Shown here one piece after another: positions 16,248 to 24,422 of a stretch of DNA of 37,452 bases; the first letter of the stretch is position 1, and each line of letters begins with the position of its first letter. Source of the DNA: Promethearchaeota archaeon. GTDB taxonomy: Archaea; Asgardarchaeota; Lokiarchaeia; Sigynarchaeales; SOKP01. Position numbers and translations under genes: made by a program. The stretch covers positions 1 to 37,452 of the forward strand of contig JAUXAJ010000013.1 in assembly GCA_030620005.1 (NCBI GenBank). Reading direction: 5' to 3'. Under the pieces are notes generated by a model, which was not told the DNA's origin, did no database searches, and saw only the letters and a list, made by a program, of their open reading frames with translations.

Positions 16248-18290
16248 GTGAAAAAATTGGAACTCAAATGTGGTGTATCCAAACGAGAAATTACTCCCGA
16301 TTTGAGGGGAGATTTTGGAGATTTTTATATAGCGGGTTATGCTACAATGGAAGCTCCTCGAGTTTCCGGCGTCCATGATCCTCTTTTTGTTCGAGTCATG
16401 GTTCTTTCTGATGGAATTACTACGATTGCGTTGATTTCACTCGAAATCGTGGGCATGCTGTTAGAGTTCGGAGATCAGGTGAGATATCGGCTTGAAGCTT
16501 ACGGTTTTGCCCCAAAAAATGTGTTTGTTTTCGCAACCCATACTCATGCGGGTAGTGACACTTTAGGACTATATGGTCCTATTATTGGAAAATCTGGCAT
16601 CAATAAACGGTACATGCTATTCATAATGGACAAGATCGTTGAAGCTACAATTGAAGCGGAAAAGAATTTGGTTCCCGTAGAGATGTATCATTCTTATTCG
16701 ACCCGAAATGACCTCATAGAAAATTATAGGAATCCCGAAATAATTGACGGAAGTTTACATATAGTAAAGTTCAAGTCTGGTGATTCAATTGTAGGGATTA
16801 TATGGACATTTACAGCCCAACCAGAGATTACTAACAGGGCGAATACTGAAATTTCAGCGGATTATCCCGGTCTTGTTAGTGGAATGATCGAAAAAGAATT
16901 TGGTGGCGTTGCACTTTTTGGACTCGGATTAGGCGGGGCCCAATCACCTATTTATTGTGAACATGGTTACGAAAAATTAAGCGAGTATGCTGATGAGTTA
17001 TATAAAGAAATTCAGAAAATATTTAATGTGGAGAAAAAATTGGAGCCTTCTAACATTGAAGTGCGACATAGAAAAGTCTTATTACCCCTGACTAATGCCA
17101 ATTTCAAACTGTTAATAGATATTGGATTATTCGATCGTCAATTGATTGATGGGAACATTCCTACAGTAATGAGCAAGGTACGCATAGGGAACTTGCACTT
17201 TGTTAACATTCCGGGCGAACCTTTTCCAAGATTGCTTGCCCCCCTCTTTGAGAAGTACGGTAGAAAGGATGATGTATATATAGTATTTAGCGATGTGGAA
17301 GAAGAATTAGGATATTACATTCCTTTGGAAGAATACCAGTTGAAACCCATAGAATTTACATTTAGCCCTTTTGAATGGGCAGACGAAGACGATGCCCTCC
17401 AATTCAAGGACGATTTAGAAAAACCCCAAAAGTTCGTTGGTCACGAGCTTGAATCTCTTAGCTACGAGGCGGCAGAAGTCGTTAGAAAAACGGTAAAGGA
17501 ATTGCTCGTTTACAAGACAGTCTTAGCGATTGGTCCTCACGCGGACGATTTGACCATATTCTCGGGAGGGACGCTCAAAAAGTTATCAAGCGAAGGAAAT
17601 AAATTAATCTGCGTGAGAATTACTGACGACTATGGGGATTGTGTAGGAATCACCAGAGAAAAAGGAATAAAACGTAACCGCAAAGAAGTAGAACGGGCTT
17701 ACAAGGCATTAGGGGCAGAAGAGACCATTCATTTGGATTACCCGACCGATATCTTGTCAGGAGCAGATTACTTAGAATTGCGAGGAAAATTGATTTATTT
17801 GATGCGAAAATACAAGCCAGACCTGGTGGTATCGTTTGATTTAAATGGAACTGACGAAGAAAACATGGATCACATAATTACAGCAAGGGCAGTAAACGAA
17901 GCTTGTTGGCAATCAAGTTTCGATTTATTTTATCCAGAACATTTTGAAGAAGGTTTAGAAATTCACGCTGTTGGAGAAAGGTACTTATTTGCGCGAAATC
18001 CAACCATTGTTAATTTTCACGTGGATATTACAGATTACATTGAATACAAAATAAAAGCGATTTCCGAACACAAAACGGTCCTTAAGAACTTTTTCCATCA
18101 ATACAAGTTATTAGCACGCGCCAACCGCCTCTATATTGAATTATTGGAGGAAGACGTGCCAAACGCAATCAGGGTGAATTTACTCGCTAAAATAGTATAT
18201 GGAGACGTTGGTAAAAAATATGGCGTAAAATTTGCGGAAGAATTTAATCGGATTGGCGCTGGTTTCTTGGAAGATCTTGCTGAAGATTAG
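16248..18290 (+). CDS. Neutral ceramidase-like domain fused to PIG-L/LmbE deacetylase domain
   Basis: 680 aa, start uncertain: GTG 16248 or TTG 16257, the latter with GAAGTGA just upstream. Residues 1 to ~410 resemble the catalytic N-terminal domain of neutral/alkaline ceramidases: CGVSKREITPD opening, GYATM, and a zinc-site motif THTHAGSD near 105. From about 424 a PIG-L/LmbE zinc deacetylase begins: IGPHADDLTIFSGGTL (H, D, D of the HPDDE-like motif), then DHIITARAV with the third zinc histidine. No signal peptide is visible, so it is predicted cytosolic. One domain would hydrolyse an amide such as an N-acyl link, the other removes N-acetyl from a sugar, suggesting two-step turnover of a glyco- or aminolipid-like compound; that is inference. 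Confidence 0.8.
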   Translation: MKKLELKCGVSKREITPDLRGDFGDFYIAGYATMEAPRVSGVHDPLFVRVMVLSDGITTIALISLEIVGMLLEFGDQVRYRLEAYGFAPKNVFVFATHTHAGSDTLGLYGPIIGKSGINKRYMLFIMDKIVEATIEAEKNLVPVEMYHSYSTRNDLIENYRNPEIIDGSLHIVKFKSGDSIVGIIWTFTAQPEITNRANTEISADYPGLVSGMIEKEFGGVALFGLGLGGAQSPIYCEHGYEKLSEYADELYKEIQKIFNVEKKLEPSNIEVRHRKVLLPLTNANFKLLIDIGLFDRQLIDGNIPTVMSKVRIGNLHFVNIPGEPFPRLLAPLFEKYGRKDDVYIVFSDVEEELGYYIPLEEYQLKPIEFTFSPFEWADEDDALQFKDDLEKPQKFVGHELESLSYEAAEVVRKTVKELLVYKTVLAIGPHADDLTIFSGGTLKKLSSEGNKLICVRITDDYGDCVGITREKGIKRNRKEVERAYKALGAEETIHLDYPTDILSGADYLELRGKLIYLMRKYKPDLVVSFDLNGTDEENMDHIITARAVNEACWQSSFDLFYPEHFEEGLEIHAVGERYLFARNPTIVNFHVDITDYIEYKIKAISEHKTVLKNFFHQYKLLARANRLYIELLEEDVPNAIRVNLLAKIVYGDVGKKYGVKFAEEFNRIGAGFLEDLAED

Positions 18291-18326
18291 GAAAAAAGAT
18301 TTTAAATCAAAAACTATTATTAACTT

Positions 18327-18539
18327 CTAACGATTGGAAAACTTTTCTGTTTTAGCAATATACTTTGCTATCTTTTCCGCCTCTGAAAATCTTCCTTCTT
18401 GAATTAACTCATGAATTAACAATATTTTTTTATTTATTTCTTTTCTCTTTCTCTTAATTTCTTCATTAGACATTGGTTTGACTTGGCCATTATTTAACTT
18501 GGCACGTACTTCTTGACGACTTGGTTTTTTATTCGACAA
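18327..18539 (-). CDS. Small charged helical protein
   Basis: 70 aa, very rich in Lys/Glu, predicted as two helices (IKRKRKEINKKILLIHELI, then EGRFSEAEKIAKYIAKTEKF, a TPR-like helix). The gene converges on the ceramidase-like/PIG-L gene. No known family. Composition looks like true protein, but evidence is limited. Confidence 0.45.
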   Translation of the reverse strand: MSNKKPSRQEVRAKLNNGQVKPMSNEEIKRKRKEINKKILLIHELIQEGRFSEAEKIAKYIAKTEKFSNR

Positions 18540-18840
18540 TGCTAAATGCCCTATTAATAAAATTTGTTATTGAATTCAAATGTGGGAAGATTAGTAACAG
18601 ATTGAGAGCGACTCATTATATTAAGAATTAAAGCATAAAAAGTTTCTTGAAAAAATTGAGGTACTAAATATTAATTATTGCTAGTGTATCTTAATAATTA
18701 ATAATATTGAACTCCTTTATTTTTTAGTGTGGATAGGAATCTTATTGTTTTTCATTTATTTAAAATTTGTTAAAGGTTTTCAAAGCGGAAGAACTAACTG
18801 AGATGGATATTATTACATGTACTCTGGAGGTAATGATTTA
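18540..18840. other. Intergenic region, nothing recognised
   Basis: About 300 nt of A/T-rich sequence without convincing ORF or RNA gene. Its last bases carry a strong ribosome site (GGAGGTAATGAT, about 18824-18835) for the small ORF at 18841. Confidence 0.4.
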
Positions 18841-18966
18841 ATGAAAGAAGAAAAATCTCCGAAAGAGATACAAGAAGTTAGAGAAGAGCTTTACATAACG
18901 GATAAAGAAAAAAAAGAAAAACTCTTATTTGAGATTAGAAAGAAATATAAGAATGTTTTTGTATAG
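18841..18966 (+). CDS. 41-aa charged ORF with strong ribosome site
   Basis: Starts at ATG 18841 directly after GGAGGTAATGAT, one of the best ribosome sites in the window, and encodes a Lys/Glu-rich peptide ending KKYKNVFV before TAG. The end coincides with the start of an amidase fragment in another frame, so this may be the 5' remnant of a longer gene cut at the same breakpoint. No family recognised. Confidence 0.4.
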   Translation: MKEEKSPKEIQEVREELYITDKEKKEKLLFEIRKKYKNVFV

Positions 18967-19126
18967 TATAAGGAAACCGTGTGGGTGGTCTAGCGAAGGA
19001 TTACCTATTGGTATGCAGATCGTGGGAAAAAGGTTCGATGACATGACAGTTTTGCAGATTTCAAGGGCTTTCGAAGAAATCGCTCCATGGCAGGATAAAA
19101 AACCCGCATTTGGCAAAAACTATTAA
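18960..19126 (+). pseudogene. C-terminal fragment of an amidase-signature (GatA-like) enzyme
   Basis: About 54 codons ending at TAA 19124-19126 read [20 protein letters not shown], then [14 protein letters not shown] and PWQDKKP, the standard C-terminal end of amidase-signature proteins. The catalytic Ser-Ser-Lys region and over 400 residues are absent. The frame is open from 18929 but homology starts only near 18960, so the rest was deleted. Its last codons are also the start of the sequence duplicated together with the M28-like gene. Confidence 0.75.
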
Positions 19127-20627
19127 AGTTAAGGTGATAGAACTATAATTATAAAATAGTATATATAAAAAAATTCATTAAAAGAATAAAAAATTCGATT
19201 TAAAATTATAGAAGGTGATAAAATGAATGATATTGAACCAATAATTCCTACAAAGGAAGATATTTTGTCTTGGATAAAGACAATCTGCGATATGGGGTAC
19301 AGAAGACCTGGTTCTGAAGGTGATCACAAGGTAGAGGATTTTTTGGTACAAAAAATCAGAGAATTCGGAATCTCAGATATTAAAAAGGATGATATAGAAA
19401 TTCCACTTTGGGAACCCGAGAGTTGGAAGTTAATAGTAGAAATAGACAATGAAAAAAAAGAGATTCCTTGTTTCTTCATTGTTTTCACGGAATTTACCGG
19501 TTCAGAGGGTGTTTCTGGAGAATTAATATATCTTAAAGGCGGAAGAGAAATTGATTTTCAAAAATACGACGTTAATGGAAAGATAGTAGTGATTGATTTT
19601 CGTAATCCCCCTTTACAGATTGGCCCCTTGACAAAATTTGCATTATATGTGCATGACCCAAAAAACACGATTCCAGATAAATATTCTCACCCAGCCATAT
19701 TCATGTTTCTTAACTGGGATTCTTTTTATCGTGCATACGAGAATGGTGCAGTAGGAGTTATTGGTATCCTCAAAGATCATCCAGCAGGAATTAAGGAATA
19801 TTATTTTCCCGCAGATAATTTCGAAAGTGATCTAAGACCAATTCCCGGTTTATATATAGGACGAGATGATGGAAAAGAATTAAGGAAATTATTTCGTAAA
19901 AATATAGATAAGACAATTACAGGTACCATGGTACAAACAGGAAAGAAATCGCAAGGAACAACTTCTAACATACTCGGCTTTATACCGGGAAAAACAGATG
20001 ATATAATAATCATTTCCTCACATCACGATGCTCCTTTTAATAATGCTGTTCAAGATGCATCAGGGACGGGAGTAATTTTAGCTTTAGCCAAGTATTTTGC
20101 TCAATTTCCTCAAGGAACATTCGATAAAACTCTTTTATTCTTATTTACGGGGGGACATTTTTATGAGGAAATTGGTAGTAAGGCATTTATTGAAAAATAT
20201 AAAAATGACTTGCTTCCTAAGATTGTTACGACAATTCATGTCGAACATATTGGAAAGGAATACTTAGAAAAGGATGGAAAACTGGTTTCTACAGGATATC
20301 CTGAACCTCGTGCAATTTTCATGTGTGACAATCCATCCCTCATCTCATTAGTAAAAGATGTTGTTATAAAGCATGATTTACAACGTTTATTGATTTTCCC
20401 CACTGATAACCCACTTGAAGTGCCAACCGATGGAGCACCATTTTATTGGGCGAATTTACCAATAATTAGCTATGCAAGTGCTCCCGTGTATATTTATAAT
20501 CCAATAGACACGATAGATAAATTAGCAATAGAAGAATTCGAGCCCTTGACTAAAGCTTTTATCGATATCGTTCAATCAGTAGATAAAATGTCTCGGAAAG
20601 ATTTAAGACTAAATTAATTTGCACAAA
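19107..20627 (+). repeat. Duplicated segment, copy 1 (M28-like gene plus ~115 bp upstream)
   Basis: Similarity with 24423-25945 begins at ATTTGGCAAAAACTATTAAAG and runs through the gene, ending just after the stop codon (AGACTAAA(T/C)TAATTTG). Direct orientation, spacing about 5.3 kb. Because the segment starts inside the amidase fragment, this copy is probably the source. Confidence 0.85.
19223..20617 (+). CDS. M28-like protein with altered metal site, copy 1
   Basis: 464 aa, ATG preceded by AGGTGAT five bases upstream. An inserted PA-like domain fills about residues 85-235, followed by the M28 peptidase core. The first zinc-site residues are present (SHHDAP, QDASG). Later positions differ from active M28 enzymes: the EE pair (catalytic base and ligand) reads HF in GGHFYEEIGS, the LD ligand reads VE in IHVEHIG, and the last ligand His of YH..DT is Asn in YNPIDT. 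By contrast the neighbour at 20807 keeps more of them. It may be a non-peptidase binding protein or use a modified site. No signal peptide. Confidence 0.8.
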   Translation: MNDIEPIIPTKEDILSWIKTICDMGYRRPGSEGDHKVEDFLVQKIREFGISDIKKDDIEIPLWEPESWKLIVEIDNEKKEIPCFFIVFTEFTGSEGVSGELIYLKGGREIDFQKYDVNGKIVVIDFRNPPLQIGPLTKFALYVHDPKNTIPDKYSHPAIFMFLNWDSFYRAYENGAVGVIGILKDHPAGIKEYYFPADNFESDLRPIPGLYIGRDDGKELRKLFRKNIDKTITGTMVQTGKKSQGTTSNILGFIPGKTDDIIIISSHHDAPFNNAVQDASGTGVILALAKYFAQFPQGTFDKTLLFLFTGGHFYEEIGSKAFIEKYKNDLLPKIVTTIHVEHIGKEYLEKDGKLVSTGYPEPRAIFMCDNPSLISLVKDVVIKHDLQRLLIFPTDNPLEVPTDGAPFYWANLPIISYASAPVYIYNPIDTIDKLAIEEFEPLTKAFIDIVQSVDKMSRKDLRLN

Positions 20628-20806
20628 ATATCTATTAAAAATAAAAATGATTTTTAAACCTATAGAATCAAATCATCTTAAAATAGGTTTATTTTTGCCC
20701 ATCAAAATTCAATTTTGAAAAGATATTATTTAATATAAGATATTATTCATTTTAATATAAGACATATAGATTACATGAGATATAATTAAAAAAAATTGGG
20801 AATAAA

Positions 20807-22477
20807 ATGAAAAGTCAAATAAGTTTAGATATTAAAGGAGAAGATATGTTTCAAATTGTAAAAGATTTATGTAATTTTGGAAATCGTCGTTCTGGTACGC
20901 CCCCCGCAGACAAAGCAGAAATGTATATTTATGATAAACTGAAGGAAGTAGGATTAGAAAATGTAAAATTGGAAAGAATAAATTTTGAAAGATGGTGGTC
21001 AGAAAAGCACGAACTTACAATCATATCAGAAAATACACCTGGTGTAGCGGAAGATCAAAATATTAGAACATTTCCATCTTGGTATGGTGGATCTACTCCT
21101 CCAGAAGGTATTATTGCAGAAGTTGCGTATGTTGGATATGGTACTAAAAGTGACTTTAAAGAGGTTGATGTGAAGGATAAAATTGCTTTAATAGATGGTA
21201 AAATGATTCTTAATTTTAGGTCTACTCATGGTCAGGGGGTGTTTGATACTGTAGACATTGCAGAAAAGAAAGGTGCATTAGGAGTAATCTGCATGAATGA
21301 TTCTCCCTCAGATTCCATAACATACACGATCCTTTTTAATCATTATAGATTACCTACTACACAGAGCCCTCCCTTGCATTCTTTACCTGTACTTTCAATT
21401 AATAATCATGATGGAGAATATTTAAAACATCTATGTTCCCGATATAATAAAAAACTAACCGTTAAACTAGTTGAAATCTCAAAAACAGGACCTGCAACCT
21501 CCAATACTATAATCGGAATCCTTCCAGGAAAATCTGATGACATCATATTAATAGGGTCTCATACGGACTCAACTTTTACAGGAGCCTTTGATAATGCTGC
21601 GGCTAATTCTGGTTTAATTACTTTAGCCAAGTATTATGCTAAAGTACCTCTCGAAAATCGAGAAAAAACAATGATCTTCGTTGGTTGGACAGGACACGAG
21701 TGCGATTCAATTGGTTCAAGATTATTTATCAAAATGCATGAAGAAATGCTTTCTAAAATAATAACTTTTATCGAGTTAGATGGATTTGGGTGCAATGGAT
21801 ATTATAACCAATCAGATGGAGGTATTGTTGCCACGGGCTTGGATGAACGCAGGGGTATATTCATAACCGACAATTCAGTTCTTACTTCATTTGCATTAGA
21901 TGCAGTGATGAAATATAAACTATTACCAGCAGTTTATGTGTCAGCCATAACTCTACCGGTTGGTGATTTTACAGTTTTTATGGATAAAGGAGTTCCATCA
22001 CTCCTAATCATTGGAAAGCCACCATCATATCACACAGAGCTTGATACTCTCGATATTATTCGCCCGGATCAACTTGAACGTTCAGCCAAGGCTCATATCG
22101 AAATAATTAATAGAATTCACGCCACTAGTACTGAAGAAATCAAAAATTCTGATAGAAAACAGTTTGATGTTAACAAATTCATTTCCAGAAAAGAAGATAT
22201 TAGCAAGCCTTTAGTTTATTTTCATGTAATACCAGAAGTATTAACTGTAGGTGAATTAGCAATTTTTATTCCGTCAGTTATATCAAACCCCGAAAGTATT
22301 TTATTATCCTATGAATGGGATTTAGGGGATGGCATGTTCAGTAACAGTCTTATCATGATACATGCATATAGAAAACCAGGAAGTTATAACGTACGTTTTA
22401 AAGTAATTGATAATTTTGGAAATTCAGCCATGCAAGAACGAGTAATAAGAGTAGTGGAGAAATTTAAGAAGAAGTAA
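20807..22477 (+). CDS. M28 family peptidase with C-terminal PKD domain
   Basis: 556 aa. Aminopeptidase core with PA-like insert: GSHTDSTFTG (HxD ligands), DNAAANSG (bridging Asp), ELDGFG (Asp ligand) and SYHTELDT (last His) are present. At the usual EE pair it reads GHECDSIGS, so the catalytic-base Glu appears replaced by His. The last ~90 residues form a PKD domain (SYEWDLGDGMFSN ... YRKPGSYNVRFKVID). PKD domains are mostly extracellular, yet no signal peptide is visible at the N-terminus (MKSQISLDIK). It lies between the two 464-aa M28-like copies, which are distant relatives. Substrate unknown; peptides or amino-acid conjugates. Confidence 0.85.
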   Translation: MKSQISLDIKGEDMFQIVKDLCNFGNRRSGTPPADKAEMYIYDKLKEVGLENVKLERINFERWWSEKHELTIISENTPGVAEDQNIRTFPSWYGGSTPPEGIIAEVAYVGYGTKSDFKEVDVKDKIALIDGKMILNFRSTHGQGVFDTVDIAEKKGALGVICMNDSPSDSITYTILFNHYRLPTTQSPPLHSLPVLSINNHDGEYLKHLCSRYNKKLTVKLVEISKTGPATSNTIIGILPGKSDDIILIGSHTDSTFTGAFDNAAANSGLITLAKYYAKVPLENREKTMIFVGWTGHECDSIGSRLFIKMHEEMLSKIITFIELDGFGCNGYYNQSDGGIVATGLDERRGIFITDNSVLTSFALDAVMKYKLLPAVYVSAITLPVGDFTVFMDKGVPSLLIIGKPPSYHTELDTLDIIRPDQLERSAKAHIEIINRIHATSTEEIKNSDRKQFDVNKFISRKEDISKPLVYFHVIPEVLTVGELAIFIPSVISNPESILLSYEWDLGDGMFSNSLIMIHAYRKPGSYNVRFKVIDNFGNSAMQERVIRVVEKFKKK

Positions 22478-22655
22478 ATATCACATTAGATCCATGGTTA
22501 AATCTTCATACAATTTTTTAGAAAAAAGTTCTTAAACAATCTAAAATAAAATTTATAGAAATTAATTTTATTAATTAAGGAAAAAATCATTTATATATAC
22601 ACAAGATTTAGGAATGAATCAATAATGAATGTACTTTTGTGTTGAAAAAGGAAAT

Positions 22656-22666
22656 ATTTATAAATA
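22656..22666 (+). promoter_or_regulatory. TATA element for the GPH transporter
   Basis: ATTTATAAATA about 70-80 nt before ATG 22736, which itself has GAGGTAT at 22724-22730. Probable promoter with a 45-50 nt leader. Confidence 0.35.
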
Positions 22667-22735
22667 AGATAATCAGATAAATCTATAACAAAAAAAAGTT
22701 AAAACCTAATTAAAAATTTAATAGAGGTATCAATA

Positions 22736-24115
22736 ATGAGCGAAACTATGCATTCCAAGAAAACAATGGCATCATATAGTGCCGGATTTTATGTTAATGA
22801 ATTTATTTCAGCCGTTCTTATATTCATGTTATTTTACTTTTATAATGTCGAAGTTGGATTACCGGCATGGATGACCGGATTAGCTTTAGGAATATATGCT
22901 TTATGGGATGCGTTTAACGACCCAATGATTGGCTACTTGACTGATCGCCCGTTTCGTTTTACAAAAAAATGGGGTCGGAGGTTTCCATGGATTATAATTG
23001 GATATATTCCAATGCTTCTTTCTTTTGTTCTTATTTTTTCACCGCCTAATGTCAACGCACAAGAACAACCATGGGTTATCTTTGGCTGGCTTGTTTTTAC
23101 ATTATGTCTTTTTGACGTTTGTGAGACACTTTTTACTGTTAATTATTATGGCTTATTTCCGGATAAATTTAGAGGAAAGGAAGAACGCTTACAAGTTACT
23201 AAAATTGCAGTATCTATAGGAATTATTGGAGTAGTTTTTGGTAATCTATTACCACCAATGATAGTAGTATTTGGAGATGTTGGAACATTCACATCAATGG
23301 CTTGGATTTGTGTAACGATTAATTTTTTTTGCTGGTTTTTAATGTTTTACGGTGCAAGAGATGATAAAGAGGCTGTTGAAAACTATCTTGCGAAATATGA
23401 AGAACGAGAAAAAGAGCCTTTATTAAATACTCTGAAAAAGACATTTAAGCAAAAAGCTTTTATAGCATTTTTACTTTTTATGTTAACTTACTTCACAGTA
23501 ACATCTATGGTACAAGCATGCTTTATATATTGGATCAGATTTATCATATTTGGGGAAGCAGGTGATATCTTATATGTAATGGTGATGCTACTTATAGGAA
23601 CCATAATAGGTCTTTTATTAGCTGCCATATATAATAAAAAAACAGGTGATAATCGCAAAACCTTAATTTATGCATCAGTCGTGTTCATTTTGCTTACATT
23701 TATTTTCACTGTAATCGTAGATTTAATGGGTTTGTTAATTCTTGGATTTTTATGGGGGATGGGTCTTGGAGCTTTTTGGGTAATGCGTTATCCCGCTTAT
23801 GCTGATGTGATTGATGAGGCGATATCTATAACTGGAACACGGCGAGAAGGTTTTTACTTTGGATTTATAGCTTTCATAGGCAATTTAGCGAAGGCACTTC
23901 AAGCATTTTTCTTTGGACTCGTCCTTGAGCTCACAGGATTCGTCGAGACCGAAAGTGTACAAACCCCCTTAGCAAATTCTGGAATTTTGCTCCTCTTTGG
24001 AGTAATACCAGCAATTATCATGAGCATTGGATTAATAATTTTTTGGAGATTTTACGATATCACTCCAGAAAAATCAAAGAAGATTAAAGAACGTTTAATG
24101 GAACTTAATGTATAA
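22736..24115 (+). CDS. GPH-type (MFS) sugar:cation symporter
   Basis: 459 aa with twelve predicted membrane helices. The loop after helix 2, DAFNDPMIGYLTDRPFRFTK, is the hallmark of glycoside-pentoside-hexuronide:cation symporters of the MelB type, which bring sugars in with Na+ or H+. A cytoplasmic central loop (EEREKEPLLNTLKKTFKQK) splits the two six-helix halves. ATG is supported by GAGGT upstream. It lies within the segment bounded by the duplicated M28-like genes; its downstream flank has a remnant of a second such transporter and a probable arabinofuranosidase tail lies 2.4 kb away, suggesting former pentoside use. Confidence 0.88.
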   Translation: MSETMHSKKTMASYSAGFYVNEFISAVLIFMLFYFYNVEVGLPAWMTGLALGIYALWDAFNDPMIGYLTDRPFRFTKKWGRRFPWIIIGYIPMLLSFVLIFSPPNVNAQEQPWVIFGWLVFTLCLFDVCETLFTVNYYGLFPDKFRGKEERLQVTKIAVSIGIIGVVFGNLLPPMIVVFGDVGTFTSMAWICVTINFFCWFLMFYGARDDKEAVENYLAKYEEREKEPLLNTLKKTFKQKAFIAFLLFMLTYFTVTSMVQACFIYWIRFIIFGEAGDILYVMVMLLIGTIIGLLLAAIYNKKTGDNRKTLIYASVVFILLTFIFTVIVDLMGLLILGFLWGMGLGAFWVMRYPAYADVIDEAISITGTRREGFYFGFIAFIGNLAKALQAFFFGLVLELTGFVETESVQTPLANSGILLLFGVIPAIIMSIGLIIFWRFYDITPEKSKKIKERLMELNV

Positions 24116-24121
24116 CTTTAT

Positions 24122-24247
24122 TTATCTAAAAAGAGAAGAATATCAGCTATTTTCATAACAATTGGTATAATAATTTCTTGGAAGTTTTACGGCATTACAC
24201 CGGAGAAATCAAAATCAATTAAAGAAAAGTTGGTTGGACTTAAATAA
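24122..24247 (+). pseudogene. C-terminal remnant of a second GPH transporter
   Basis: Right after the transporter stop, a frame without start reads ITIGIIISWKFYGITPEKSK followed by SIKEKLVGLK and TAA 24245-24247. This aligns directly with the end of the intact transporter (SIGLIIFWRFYDITPEKSKK). A tandem paralogue once stood here and has been deleted apart from its last helix and tail. Confidence 0.8.
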
Positions 24248-24370
24248 TTCTTCATTAATTTATAAAATTACCCAGTTTTTCAATTATTTCCCTTTAAATA
24301 AATTTTTATTAGTTTTAGAGTAATATCTAATGTATGTTCATCTGTTAAATTCGCTCGTTCATAGGGGGTT

Positions 24371-24418
24371 TTTTTCAATTCTAAGAACCAATTCCCTTAG
24401 AATTTTTCAATTCTAAGA
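24371..24418. repeat. Short direct repeat with hairpin
   Basis: TTTTTCAATTCTAAGA occurs at 24371-24386 and again at 24403-24418. The first copy pairs with CTTAGAATT (24396-24404) to give a 9-bp stem with AATTCTAAG and a 10-nt loop. It stands just before the second M28-like duplication and may act as a terminator for the transporter or mark the duplication breakpoint. Confidence 0.45.
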
Positions 24419-24422
24419 CCAA

